The notes below the pieces were generated by a model. The model was not told where the DNA came from, did not search any database, and saw nothing but the letters and a program-made list of their open reading frames with translations. The position numbers and the translations under genes were made by a program. Source: Achromobacter deleyi (GTDB lineage: Bacteria > Pseudomonadota > Gammaproteobacteria > Burkholderiales > Burkholderiaceae_B). Taken from it: a DNA stretch of 64,000 nucleotides. The DNA is taken from positions 1,302,001 to 1,366,000 of the forward strand of contig NZ_CP065997.1 of assembly GCF_016127315.1 (NCBI RefSeq), read 5' to 3'. Below, piece after piece: positions 17,720-26,555 of the stretch; position 1 is the first letter of the stretch; each line of letters begins with the position of its first letter.

Positions 17720-18568
17720 TCAATCAGCCGCGGCGCTGGAAACGGGCACCACCAGTGGAGCGCCGGATACGGGATCGGGCATCACCACGCAGCGGATGCC
17801 GAACAGGCGCCGCACCCGCTCCGGCGTAATGACCTCGACCGGCGGCCCGCAGGCTTCGACCTTGCCGTCGCGCAGCGCGATGATGTGATCGGCATAGCGC
17901 GCCGCCTGGTTGAGATCGTGCAGGACCAGCACCAGGGTCTTGCCCTGCCGCCGGTTGAGGCGACGGCACAGGTCAAGCACCTCCAGTTGGTGGGCGATAT
18001 CGAGATACGTGGTGGGTTCGTCCAGCAGCATCAGCGGCGCGTTCTGCGCCAGCGCGAACGCCAGCCAGGCCCGTTGGCGCTGCCCGCCCGACAAGGTGCC
18101 CATCGGCCGGTCGGCCAGCGTGAGCAGGCCGGTCTGTTCCAGGGCCTCGCGCACCGCCTCGCCGTCGGCGGCGCGCCAGGGTCGCCAGAACGTCTGGTGC
18201 GGATAGCGGCCGCGCGCGACCAGCTCACCCACCCGGATGCCATCGGGCGCTTGCGGCGCCTGCGGCAGCAGGCTCAGGCGAACCGCCAGCTCGCGCGCGC
18301 CATAGCGCTGCAGCGCCTTGCCATCGAGCAGAACGCTGCCGGCCAGCGGCCTCAGCAGGCGAGCCAATCCGCGCAGCAGCGTCGACTTGCCACAGCCGTT
18401 CGGCCCGAGGATGACGGTGATGCGGCCCGCGGGAATATCCAGGTCCAGCCCCTGGCAGACGGGCGTCAACGCGTGCGCCAGCGTGAGTCCGCGCACACGC
18501 AGCGCGACATCGCGGGACAGGGGTGGGGAGCAGTCGGGCATGAGGGATCGTCGTGGAAAAGGCGTCAT
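17720..18568 (-). CDS. Iron-siderophore ABC transporter ATPase (FecE/FepC type)
   Basis: A 282-residue cytoplasmic ATPase with Walker A (GPNGCGKST), Q-loop, ABC signature LSGGQRQRA, Walker B LMLLDEPTTYLD and the H-loop LVLHDLNQA. The LDIAHQLEVLDLCRRLN segment is typical of the siderophore branch. The ATG at 18568 overlaps the stop of the upstream permease gene by ATGA, favouring this start over an ATG nine codons later. It powers the two FecCD-type permeases encoded just upstream in the same operon. Confidence 0.93.
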   Translation of the reverse strand: MTPFPRRSLMPDCSPPLSRDVALRVRGLTLAHALTPVCQGLDLDIPAGRITVILGPNGCGKSTLLRGLARLLRPLAGSVLLDGKALQRYGARELAVRLSLLPQAPQAPDGIRVGELVARGRYPHQTFWRPWRAADGEAVREALEQTGLLTLADRPMGTLSGGQRQRAWLAFALAQNAPLMLLDEPTTYLDIAHQLEVLDLCRRLNRRQGKTLVLVLHDLNQAARYADHIIALRDGKVEACGPPVEVITPERVRRLFGIRCVVMPDPVSGAPLVVPVSSAAAD

Positions 18569-19608
18569 CGCGTGCCGCGGCGAAGCAGCAGCCAGACCAG
18601 GTAGATGCCGCCGAGCAAGCCGGTCAGCTTGCCGATGGGCAGGTTCAATTGCCATGGGTGCAATTGGCCGAGCAGATCGGCGCCGATCACCAGGCAGGCA
18701 CCCATGGCGGCCGACCCGATGATCGACGGCCCCGCGCCGCCAAGCAGGCGCCGGGCCAACTGCGGGGCCGCCAGGGCGATGAAGGCCACCGGCCCCGCCG
18801 CCGCAGTCGCGAGCGAGGCCAGCGTCACCGCGCAGAAGAACATCGTCAGGCGCACTCGTGCCACTGCCACGCCCAACTGGCTGGCCAGGTCATCGCCCAT
18901 TTCCAGCAAGGCCAGGCGTCGCGCCGATCCGCATACGGGCGGCAGGCACAGGACGAGGGCGCCACCCGCCAGCCAGGCGTGCGTCCAGGTGCGCGCATTG
19001 AGCGAGCCGGACAACCACAGGTTCGCCAACAGCGCGTGATCCAGATCGCCCTTGACCAGCAACAGGCCGTTGACCGCATGCAGGATCGCGCCCACCCCCA
19101 CGCCGACCAGGACCAGCCGGCGCGCGCCCACGCCCTCTGGGCGGTGGGCCAGCAGCCAGACGGTGACCGCGGTCAGCAGGCCGCCAAGCGCCGCGCCCGT
19201 CGCCGCCCCGACCACGGACGGGCCATACAGGATGATGCACAGCAATGCGCCCGAGGCGGCGCCCGTGGTGAAGCCGATGAGATCGGGCGATCCCAGCGGG
19301 TTGCGCGACAGCGACTGGAACACCGCGCCCGATACGCCGAGCGCGGCGCCAACGAACACCCCGGTCAGCACGCGCGGCAGGCGAAAGCCCAGGATCAGTT
19401 GCTCTCCCGGCGCGGCGGGCGCGCCACCGCAGACGATGTCGAACAGGCGCCCCAGCGATAGTCCGCCGCTGCCCGTGCCCAATGCCGCAAGCGCCAGGAG
19501 GCCGGCCAGCGCCACCAGCGCCAGGCCGCCGAACGCGGCGCGCGGCCGCGCCGCGAAACGGGCCGGCCCCGGGCGCCGACCGGATGCCGAAGGCAGGCCG
19601 CCACGCAT
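18565..19608 (-). CDS. Iron-siderophore ABC permease (FecD/FepG type)
   Basis: A 347-residue inner-membrane permease of the FecCD (BtuC-like) family. Landmarks are RLPRVLTGVFVGAALGVSGA, SRNPLGSPDLIGFTTGA and, near the C-terminus, GPVAFIALAAPQLARRLLG, the coupling-helix region that contacts the ATPase. The start at 19608 follows the stop of the first permease by one base. It presumably forms a heterodimer with the product of the next gene upstream. Confidence 0.92.
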   Translation of the reverse strand: MRGGLPSASGRRPGPARFAARPRAAFGGLALVALAGLLALAALGTGSGGLSLGRLFDIVCGGAPAAPGEQLILGFRLPRVLTGVFVGAALGVSGAVFQSLSRNPLGSPDLIGFTTGAASGALLCIILYGPSVVGAATGAALGGLLTAVTVWLLAHRPEGVGARRLVLVGVGVGAILHAVNGLLLVKGDLDHALLANLWLSGSLNARTWTHAWLAGGALVLCLPPVCGSARRLALLEMGDDLASQLGVAVARVRLTMFFCAVTLASLATAAAGPVAFIALAAPQLARRLLGGAGPSIIGSAAMGACLVIGADLLGQLHPWQLNLPIGKLTGLLGGIYLVWLLLRRGTR

Positions 19609-19609
19609 G

Positions 19610-20632
19610 TCAGCCCAGCCCCGCGCGGCGGGCCAGCGCCACGAACAGCGGTCCGCCCAGCAATGCCGCCATGATGCCGGCGCTGATCTCGTCCGGCCTC
19701 GCGACCAGGCGGCCCAGGGTATCGGCGGCCAGCAGCAGACAGGCCCCGACCAGCGCGGCGCACGGCACCACCCGTCGATGCGCGGGGCCGCAGGCATGGC
19801 GCGCCACATGGGGCGCCGCCAGTCCGATGAAGGCCAGCGGACCAGCCGCGGCGGTCGCCGCGCCAGCCAACAGCACGATGGCCATGGCGGTGCCGATCCA
19901 GACCAGGCGCGGCCGCGCCCCCAGGGCCTGGCCAAGGTCCTGTCCCAGCGCAAGCGCGTCCAGCGCTCGCGCCAACGCCACTGCGCCAGCCGCCCCCAGC
20001 GCCATGGCCGGCAGCACGGCGGCCAGCACATGCCCGGAACGGCCTTGCAGTGAACCGACCACCCAGTGGCGGAATTGATCGAAGACGCGGTCTTCGCTGT
20101 TGATCGTGATGATCTGCGTGACGGCCAGCAGGATCGCCGACAGCGCCGCGCCCGCCAGCACCAGCCGCAGCGGATCATGCCCACGATGCAATCCGCCGAC
20201 CGCATAGACCAGGGCGCCGGCAGCCGCGGCGCCGCAGAAGCCCGCCATCAACTGCCCGGCCGGTCCCGGGGCGAGTCCGAACGCCATCGCCGCGGCGATG
20301 GCCGCCGCCGCCCCTGCGTTGACTCCCAGCAGGCCGGGATCGGCCAACGGATTGCGCGTCAGGGTCTGCATGAGCGCTCCCGCGATGCCGAGCGCCCCGC
20401 CCGCCGCCAGCGCCAGCAACGTACGCGGCAGTCGCAGGTGGCGCAACAGCAGATGCTCGTTGTCCAGCGGGTCGAAGGCGGTCAGCGCCTGCCCCACCGT
20501 GGCCAGCGACAGCGGCCGCGCCCCGGCCATCAGGCTCGCCACCGCCAGCAGCGCAAGCGCGATGGCGCAGGTCAGCAACAGGCCTGCCGCGAAACGGCCG
20601 CGCATGCGCGACGGACACAAGGCGCGCGTCAT
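19610..20632 (-). CDS. Iron-siderophore ABC permease (FecC/FepD type)
   Basis: A 340-residue FecCD-family permease with RLPRTLLALAAGGALGIAGA, TRNPLADPGLLGVNAGAA and GPLAFIGLAAPHVARHACG. The ATG at 20632 overlaps the stop of the binding-protein gene (ATGA), a sign of translational coupling. NPLADPGLLGVNAGA is the form usually seen in FepD/FecC-type proteins, while the partner has NPLGSPDLIGFTTGA as in FepG/FecD, which supports the heterodimer assignment. Confidence 0.92.
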   Translation of the reverse strand: MTRALCPSRMRGRFAAGLLLTCAIALALLAVASLMAGARPLSLATVGQALTAFDPLDNEHLLLRHLRLPRTLLALAAGGALGIAGALMQTLTRNPLADPGLLGVNAGAAAAIAAAMAFGLAPGPAGQLMAGFCGAAAAGALVYAVGGLHRGHDPLRLVLAGAALSAILLAVTQIITINSEDRVFDQFRHWVVGSLQGRSGHVLAAVLPAMALGAAGAVALARALDALALGQDLGQALGARPRLVWIGTAMAIVLLAGAATAAAGPLAFIGLAAPHVARHACGPAHRRVVPCAALVGACLLLAADTLGRLVARPDEISAGIMAALLGGPLFVALARRAGLG

Positions 20633-21570
20633 GTCCCGAAGCGTTCGAGCAAGATGTCGATGATCTGGCCGGCGCTGAACGCATCGATGCGGAAGGCGTC
20701 CCGGCCCAGGGCGTAGACCTGGCCCGCCCGCACCGACGGCAGATTGGCCAGCACGGGATCGCGCAGCAACGCGTTGGCGCCGGACGCGTCGGCGCGCAGC
20801 ACGAACGTGGTGCGCGCGGTCAGGCGCGTCAGCGCCTCATAGGGCGCCCAGACGAAATCCCCGGGCGCGCCCAGCGCCACATGCCAGGCGGGATCGGGCG
20901 CCTCGATCCGGAAGCCCAACGATGCCAGCAACCGGGCCTGCGGGCTCGCGGGCGTGGCGATGGGGTTGTTGGTCCCCGGACCGTTGTAGCTGACGATGTT
21001 CACCATGCCCTCCGGCACCCGCAACCGGGCCCGGGCTGCCGCGACCCGCGCGTCGAAGCGGGCGATGGCCGACGCCGCGGCGGTTTCAATGCCGAGCGCC
21101 CGGCCCAGCTGCATGGCGAGCTCCTGCCAGGTCTGGTGGCTGTAGTCCACCACGATGACCGGCGCGATGGTGCGCAGGGCATCGAGCTGCTCGCGCGCCG
21201 AATCCGCGCCGGTCGCCGACACGATGATCAGATCGGGCCGCGCCGCATAGGCAGCTTCCAGGTCGACCTGCCCGGCCGGCCAGAGCGGCTTGAGGCCATG
21301 TTCGCGCGCCACGCCGGCCCATTGCTCGAAAAAGCGGCCATTGGCGCCGCCGGCACTGGCGATGACCGGCGCATCGATGGCCAGCAGGGTGCCCGTCACG
21401 GTCACCGACGTGGACAGCACGCGCCGCGCGGCGCCCGCCAACGTGGTCCGCGTGCCGTCGGCGTTGTCGAAGCGGCGCGGCCAGTCCGGCGACGTCTGCG
21501 CTTGCGCCGACGCGCTCGCGCCCAGCGCGAACGCCATCAACAGCGCGGCCACCCAGCGCCCGACATTCAC
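20629..21570 (-). CDS. FepB-like siderophore-binding protein
   Basis: A 313-residue periplasmic binding protein with a signal peptide ending near SASAQA. The mature start resembles enterobactin-binding FepB: STSVTVTGTLLAIDAPVIAS is close to the FepB sequence as I recall it, as are ISATGADSA-like, QLDALRTIAPVIVVDY and VYALGRDAFRIDAFSA segments. No in-frame ATG lies before the signal peptide; the GTG at 21570 overlaps the receptor stop as GTGA and is the likely start. It should deliver a catecholate-type Fe(III)-siderophore to the FecCD permeases (inference from likeness). Confidence 0.85.
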   Translation of the reverse strand: MNVGRWVAALLMAFALGASASAQAQTSPDWPRRFDNADGTRTTLAGAARRVLSTSVTVTGTLLAIDAPVIASAGGANGRFFEQWAGVAREHGLKPLWPAGQVDLEAAYAARPDLIIVSATGADSAREQLDALRTIAPVIVVDYSHQTWQELAMQLGRALGIETAAASAIARFDARVAAARARLRVPEGMVNIVSYNGPGTNNPIATPASPQARLLASLGFRIEAPDPAWHVALGAPGDFVWAPYEALTRLTARTTFVLRADASGANALLRDPVLANLPSVRAGQVYALGRDAFRIDAFSAGQIIDILLERFGT

Positions 21571-23786
21571 CACGACAGTCTCGCGGTCGCCATGACCGTG
21601 CGTCCCGTGCCGTAGTAGCACGAGGTGGCGGCTGAGCACGTCGCCACGTAGCGCTTGTCCGCCAGGTTGCTGCCATTGAGCGCCAGTTGCAGGTTCATGC
21701 CGCCGATCTTGCCCACGTCGTAACGCAGGGCGGCGTCGAACAGGGTGTACGCGGGGATCCGCAGGTAGTTGGCCAGGTCGCCATACGTCGCGCCGACGTA
21801 GCGCACGCCCGCCCCCATGCCCAGGCCGGCCAACGGGCCGCCGTGGAAGGTGTAGTCCACCCACATCGAGCCCATCCAGTCGGGTACCCGGATCATGCGG
21901 TTGCCGGTGTGGCCATCGTTGCTGCGCACCACCTTCGAATCCATGCGCGTCACGGCGCCGATGACACTCAGCCCACGCAGCGGCGTGATGCGGCCCTCCA
22001 GTTCGATGCCGCGCACGCGCACCTTGCCGGTCTGCACCTGATAGGCCTCGTCGGCCTCATTGAGGGGATCGGCCGTCAGCACGTTCTGCTGCGACAGCTC
22101 GTAGGCCGACAACGTGATCATGCCGTCGATGGTGCGCGGCTCGTACTTCAGGCCCGCCTCCCACTGCGTGCCGGTGGTCGGCTTGAACGCGTTGCCCGCG
22201 CGCGTCGTGCCGCCGGTGGGCTGGAACGACTCCGAATAGCTGAAATAGGGCGCCAGGCCATTGTCGAACAGGTAGGTGACGCCGGCGCGGCCGGTGAAGG
22301 CCTCGTCCCGCGTCACCTGGCGCACCCCGGTCAGGCGGTTGAGGGAATCCATCCGTGTCCAATCCTGCCGCCCGCCGAGCGTGAAGCGCCAGCGGTCCAG
22401 CGCGATCTGGTCCTGCAGATACACGCCATACTGCGAGTCGGTCTCGCGCGTGGACATCTGCCTGGCCAGCGTCGGCTCGAAATCGTAGTGGGTGTAGACC
22501 GGGTCGTACACGTTGATCGCGATGGCCGCGGGCGAGACCGTCGCGGCCTGGCGCAGGAAGGTCCATTGCGTCTTCTGCCAATCGAAGCCGGCGATCATGG
22601 TGTGGGTCAGTGGCCCGGTGCCGAACTTGCCCTCGATGCGCGTGTCGACGGTCTGCGCATCCGAATCGCCTTCGCCCTGCACCGCGCGGCGGTTGAGGAT
22701 GCGGCCGCCGATGAGCGTGTTCAGGTTGGTGAGCGCCGCGCCGCGCACGCCGTTGCCCACGGTGGCGCGGTAAAGCGAATCCACATGCGTGTAGCGCGCG
22801 TTCTGGCTGACTTTCCAGGCGTCGTTGAACTGGTGCTCCAGTTGCCAGCCGGCGGTCCAGATATCGCGGTCATAGGTGTTCCAGTCGGGCTCGCCCAGGA
22901 ACGTGGTGTTCTTGATATAGCCCTCGGCGGCCGGCACCACCGTGCCCTGGTAGGGCAGGAACTGGAACGTGCTGCCCCCGCGGTCCTTCTGGTACAGGCC
23001 ATGCAGCGTCAGCCGCGTGGCATGGTCGTTGAAATACATCGTGGCGCTGGGCGCGATGAACCACTGCTCGTGGTCGGTGTGCTTGATCTGGGTCGCGCCG
23101 TCGCCATACAGCCCCACCAGCCGCCACAGCACGTTTTCGTCGGAATTGGCGCCGCCCAGGTCGAAGGCGGTCTGCCTGCGCCCGTGGCCATCGACCTGCA
23201 ACTGCACCACCTGCTCCTGCTCCAGCGTCGGCAGCTTGCTGACCTGGTTCACCATGCCGCCTGGCGCCAGTTGGCCATAGAGCACGCTGGAAGGCCCTTT
23301 CAGCACCTCGATGCGCTCCAGGTTCCAGGTATTGAAGGACGTCCGATTCCAGCTCAGGCTGCTGTCCGAGGGCGCGCGCAAGCCATCCAGCATCACGTTC
23401 GCGCCGAAGCTGCCGGCATCGAAGCCGCGGATGTAAAGATCATCCACCCGATTGTCGATGCCCTGACTCTCGGGCAGGACCCCCGCCGTGTAGCGCGTGG
23501 CTTCATTGAGGTTGCGCACGCCGCGCAGTTCCATCTCGCGCCGCTCGATCACCGACACCGATTGCGGCACCTCGCGCAACGGCGTGTCGGTCTTGGTCGA
23601 ACCGCCGATCGTGTCCGCGGGCCGGTAGGCGTTGACCGTCACCGCTTCGAGGTTGACCGGTTCGTCGGCGGCCAGAACGACACCGGACTGCGCGAGCAGG
23701 GCAAACAATAGCGAATGCGCCGCGCGGCGGCCGGCCGGACGAGCGGCGCGACGGGATGGAGGGCGCTTTGGTGCGTAGGCTGCCAC
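21567..23786 (-). CDS. TonB-dependent siderophore receptor (FhuA/FcuA type)
   Basis: A 739-residue outer-membrane receptor. It has a long twin-Arg-rich signal region (residues 1-39), a TonB box region (EAVTVNA), a plug domain with ETRYTAG-like, LYIRGFDA and LERIEVLKGPSSVLYG segments, and a 22-strand barrel ending in aromatic ...ATARLSW. The start is a GTG at 23786 with AGGAGAAG before it. It leads a six-gene operon in which each following transport gene overlaps or nearly touches the previous one. The plug (GQLAPGGMVNQVSKLP) is of the ferrichrome/hydroxamate receptor type, while the binding protein is enterobactin-like, so the ligand class is uncertain. Confidence 0.93.
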   Translation of the reverse strand: MAAYAPKRPPSRRAARPAGRRAAHSLLFALLAQSGVVLAADEPVNLEAVTVNAYRPADTIGGSTKTDTPLREVPQSVSVIERREMELRGVRNLNEATRYTAGVLPESQGIDNRVDDLYIRGFDAGSFGANVMLDGLRAPSDSSLSWNRTSFNTWNLERIEVLKGPSSVLYGQLAPGGMVNQVSKLPTLEQEQVVQLQVDGHGRRQTAFDLGGANSDENVLWRLVGLYGDGATQIKHTDHEQWFIAPSATMYFNDHATRLTLHGLYQKDRGGSTFQFLPYQGTVVPAAEGYIKNTTFLGEPDWNTYDRDIWTAGWQLEHQFNDAWKVSQNARYTHVDSLYRATVGNGVRGAALTNLNTLIGGRILNRRAVQGEGDSDAQTVDTRIEGKFGTGPLTHTMIAGFDWQKTQWTFLRQAATVSPAAIAINVYDPVYTHYDFEPTLARQMSTRETDSQYGVYLQDQIALDRWRFTLGGRQDWTRMDSLNRLTGVRQVTRDEAFTGRAGVTYLFDNGLAPYFSYSESFQPTGGTTRAGNAFKPTTGTQWEAGLKYEPRTIDGMITLSAYELSQQNVLTADPLNEADEAYQVQTGKVRVRGIELEGRITPLRGLSVIGAVTRMDSKVVRSNDGHTGNRMIRVPDWMGSMWVDYTFHGGPLAGLGMGAGVRYVGATYGDLANYLRIPAYTLFDAALRYDVGKIGGMNLQLALNGSNLADKRYVATCSAATSCYYGTGRTVMATARLSW

Positions 23787-23913
23787 GGGACTTCTCCTGC
23801 GAGTAAATAAGATTTGTTCTCACTGGAGTAGACCATGGGGGCTGGCGCGCGTCGTTCGTGAAAGCGGCGGAATCGTTCGCGCAAACGGCGATCTGCGGCC
23901 GCCGCCGGCGCGG

Positions 23914-24795
23914 CTACAGACGGGCCTGCACCTGGCGCGGCGTCAGGCCGAAATGGCGGCGGAAAGCCGTGGAGAAACTGCCTGGGTTGGCATATCCGGC
24001 CAGCGCGGCCGCCTGTGTCACGCTCACCCCCTCCGATTCGAGCGCCTGGCGCGCCAGGCGCAGGCGCTCCTGCTGCAGGAAATCGAACACCGTGATGCCC
24101 AGCGCCTGACGGAAATGGCGCTGCAACGTGGTCGGCGTGGTGTTCATGTGGCGCGCGATCTGCTCGATGCTCAAGGGCTCCGCCGCATGGCGCCGCAGCC
24201 AGTGCGTCAGGTCGACCATGCGCCGGCGCAGCACGGCCGGCGCCGGCTCGGCCACCTGGCCGGCCTGCGCGCCCTCGTGCGACAACGCCTCGATGACCAG
24301 TTCGATGGCGCGGCTTTCGAGATAAAGGCCGGCCACGTGCCCGGGCAGCGGCGGCGGGCTCAGCAGTTGCTCGGCCAACAGGCGGGCGCGCGTCGACGCG
24401 CGCCAGCTGCGCGTGGCCAGATGCGGGGCGAACGTCCGGGTCTCGCCCAACGATTCAGCCAACCACTGCCGGTTCACCCCAATACTGACACGGCGCGACG
24501 ATTCACCGCCGGCCACCACCCGCCGGCATTCCTCGGGTTCGCACAACGTCACCACGCCCGCGTCCGCGCCCTGCCCACGCGCCAGCCGCAGGGCGCTGCG
24601 CCCGTAGCTGACGTCGATGCGGCCATCAAGCACCAGCACGATCCGTAAATGGTCATCGACCATCGCCAGGCCGGTCGAGGCCTCGCTATCGGTTTCGCAG
24701 GCGAGCTGCAGGCTGAGGCCGGGCCGCAAGTGGTGGATCTTGCGCAAAGGCGCCGCGCCGGTGGCATCGGGCGCGCGGGACAGGACGCTTGCCAT
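23914..24795 (-). CDS. AraC-family regulator (PchR-like)
   Basis: A 293-residue regulator whose C-terminal 100 residues hold two HTH motifs (SIEQIARHMNTTPTTLQRHF and the downstream SVTQAAALAGYANPGSFSTAF). The N-terminal sensor part resembles PchR/AlcR-type proteins that bind iron-siderophores. It lies just upstream of the receptor gene (127-bp gap) in the same direction, so it most likely activates the uptake operon when the siderophore is present. A Fur-like box lies in its own promoter region at 24842-24860, fitting repression by iron. Confidence 0.88.
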   Translation of the reverse strand: MASVLSRAPDATGAAPLRKIHHLRPGLSLQLACETDSEASTGLAMVDDHLRIVLVLDGRIDVSYGRSALRLARGQGADAGVVTLCEPEECRRVVAGGESSRRVSIGVNRQWLAESLGETRTFAPHLATRSWRASTRARLLAEQLLSPPPLPGHVAGLYLESRAIELVIEALSHEGAQAGQVAEPAPAVLRRRMVDLTHWLRRHAAEPLSIEQIARHMNTTPTTLQRHFRQALGITVFDFLQQERLRLARQALESEGVSVTQAAALAGYANPGSFSTAFRRHFGLTPRQVQARL

Positions 24796-24841
24796 GGGAA
24801 AAGGGCGGCCCTCGAAGCGTCTGCGGCCGCATCACGTTGAT

Positions 24842-24860
24842 AAAAACGATTCTCATTATA
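24842..24860. promoter_or_regulatory. Candidate Fur box upstream of AraC regulator
   Basis: The 19-mer at 24842-24860 (plus strand AAAAACGATTCTCATTATA) matches 13 of 19 positions of the classical Fur consensus, with the right half CATTAT fully conserved. It lies 47 bp before the ATG of the AraC gene, inside a short AT-rich patch that is the only plausible promoter in the gap 24796-24994. Confidence 0.5.
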
Positions 24861-24994
24861 TTTTTCGCAATCCTTCCTGGCAAGATGGCCGGGATGATCG
24901 GAAAAACCGCTGGCGGAAGCGGAACTGGCTGACGGGCCGCAGGCACCGGCGGAAATGCCGCCCGGCTGCCCGGGCGTGCGGGAGCCTGACGGCA

Positions 24995-26476
24995 TCAACC
25001 AGACTTTGGCAATGATTGGCAATCATTGCCCGGCGTCGGATCCTCCGGCTTGAACCATGCGGGCCACGAGCTGCGATGCCTGTCGCCCACTTCGATACCG
25101 GGAATCAACGTCTGCGCCAGCGCAGGCAACTGATCCGCGGACTTGGCGATCCGATATTTGACGCTGTGCACGCATTCCCGGTCGCCGAATTCGCAACGAT
25201 TGAGCCGGGTGCCGCCACAGGGCCCGTTCGCCAGGCCCTTGGGACAGGTCTCGGGGCAGACGTAGAGCGTGTCCTGCAAGCGGCAGGTCCCGCAGGTGTC
25301 ACAGCCGACCAGCGGCCGCTTGAGCGTCCGTTCGACCGCGTGCAGCGCCTGCGCCGCCACGCCGGTTTTCCAGAACGGCCGCGTCACACTCCAGCCAAAG
25401 GCGCTGCCGAGCCATCCCGTGCGATTGAAGAGCTGTTCATGCACCGTGGAAAGCAGCGCATAGCGCAGGCGCTCCCCAGGCGTGGCGGCGACATCGGATT
25501 GCCCCAGCGCCCACGTGTCGGTATCAGGGGCGAAGCACACCTCGGGCATCCCGGGCATCCGCCAACTCGCCTGCCATCGCTCGACCCAATCGGACAGCGA
25601 GGTCACCGCGTCCCGCTGCCGGGTGATCGCCTGCTCCAGCGACAGCAGTTCGTCCAGCGTATGCACCCCGGACAGATGCACCCCGGCATACCCCATCCAT
25701 TGCAGGCCCACGATCTGCAGCGCCAGCCGCTCGAGGCTGCAGGCGCTGGCATGGGCGGGAGATAGCTGTTGCTCCCTGCGCAGCAATTCGCGCATGGCGT
25801 CGGTGATGACGATGCCGGGCACGTCCCGCAATACGGCCGCGCGCCTTGCGGTCAGCTGCATCACACAGGCCAGCATGGGCTTGCCGCGGCCCTGCGCGCG
25901 CATCCAGGCCTGGGCCTCGAGATGCTTGGCGGCGTCGAAGCCCAGTTGCAGGGTCAGGAAATCCGCGCCGGCCAGCAGTTTCTTCTGCGCCTTCAGGTAC
26001 TGCGCGGCGCCTTCTTCCTCGCGGTATTTGAACGGGTTCAGCGCCGCGCCCAGCAGCCAGTCCGGGCCGTGCTCGCGGGCAATCTGCAGCGCAGGCACCG
26101 ACTCCAGATAGCGCACGGGCGCCTGGCCCGGCTGGTGGCCCGGCAGGCGATCGCCACTGAGCATCAACAGTTGCTTCAGCCCGCGCGCCTGCATCGCCGC
26201 CATCTGGCGCAGCAAGTCCGCGCGCTCGCGGTCCTTGCCTGAAAAATGCAGCAGGGAGGCCGAGGGATCGTCCAACGCTGCCGCGCCCTCCAGGGGGCTC
26301 AAGTCCGAATGCAGGCCGACGCGATCGGCGAAGGCCGGCAGCAACGGCCAGCCGGCCAGGTGCCCGCGCTGCACGATCGGCTCGAGCGCGGCAAGGCGCA
26401 CAGGGGACTGTTGAGGAATGACCTCCAGCACGCAGGCGAAGCGTCTTTCGTCCAGCGCCTGTTTCAATAAACTCAA
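24995..26476 (-). CDS. Methylenetetrahydrofolate reductase-like protein with C-terminal Cys-rich (MetV-like) domain
   Basis: A 493-residue cytoplasmic protein. The first 310 residues look like a MetF-type TIM barrel (LMLSGDRLPGHQP, AALNPFKYREEE, FLTLQLGFDA). The C-terminal 100 residues resemble the MTHFR-C domain (MetV in acetogens), with Cys at 392, 395, 398, 407, 411, 420, 428 and 435 in CDTCGTC, CPETC, GPCGG and CEF/CVH contexts, likely binding metal or Fe-S. The start is unclear: the frame opens with TTG at 26476, no ATG is suitable, and a TTG three codons later is possible. It ends the mesX-mesD-flavin reductase run, separated from the reductase by 79 bp. It may supply or handle one-carbon units for methionine synthesis. 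Confidence 0.75.
   Translation of the reverse strand: MSLLKQALDERRFACVLEVIPQQSPVRLAALEPIVQRGHLAGWPLLPAFADRVGLHSDLSPLEGAAALDDPSASLLHFSGKDRERADLLRQMAAMQARGLKQLLMLSGDRLPGHQPGQAPVRYLESVPALQIAREHGPDWLLGAALNPFKYREEEGAAQYLKAQKKLLAGADFLTLQLGFDAAKHLEAQAWMRAQGRGKPMLACVMQLTARRAAVLRDVPGIVITDAMRELLRREQQLSPAHASACSLERLALQIVGLQWMGYAGVHLSGVHTLDELLSLEQAITRQRDAVTSLSDWVERWQASWRMPGMPEVCFAPDTDTWALGQSDVAATPGERLRYALLSTVHEQLFNRTGWLGSAFGWSVTRPFWKTGVAAQALHAVERTLKRPLVGCDTCGTCRLQDTLYVCPETCPKGLANGPCGGTRLNRCEFGDRECVHSVKYRIAKSADQLPALAQTLIPGIEVGDRHRSSWPAWFKPEDPTPGNDCQSLPKSG
25008..25030. repeat. 23-bp perfect palindrome
   Basis: GGCAATGATT at 25008-25017 pairs with AATCATTGCC at 25021-25030 around the trinucleotide GGC. It lies inside the last codons of the MetF-like gene and about 215 bp upstream of the AraC gene start. 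The AATGATT half-sites look like an operator for a dimeric repressor. It may also act as a hairpin near the end of the MetF-like transcript. Confidence 0.8.
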
Positions 26477-26555
26477 GACAGCTCGATACCGTGGGAAGCA
26501 GGGGAAAGCCGCGGCGCCTCAAGCCGATGCGGATGACGCCAAGCGCGGCAAACGC

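Noticed and set aside
23787-23860. A Fur box directly before the TonB receptor gene
   Set aside because: The best alignment (around GAGAACAAATCTTATTTAC on the minus strand) matches only about half of the consensus, no better than AT-rich background.
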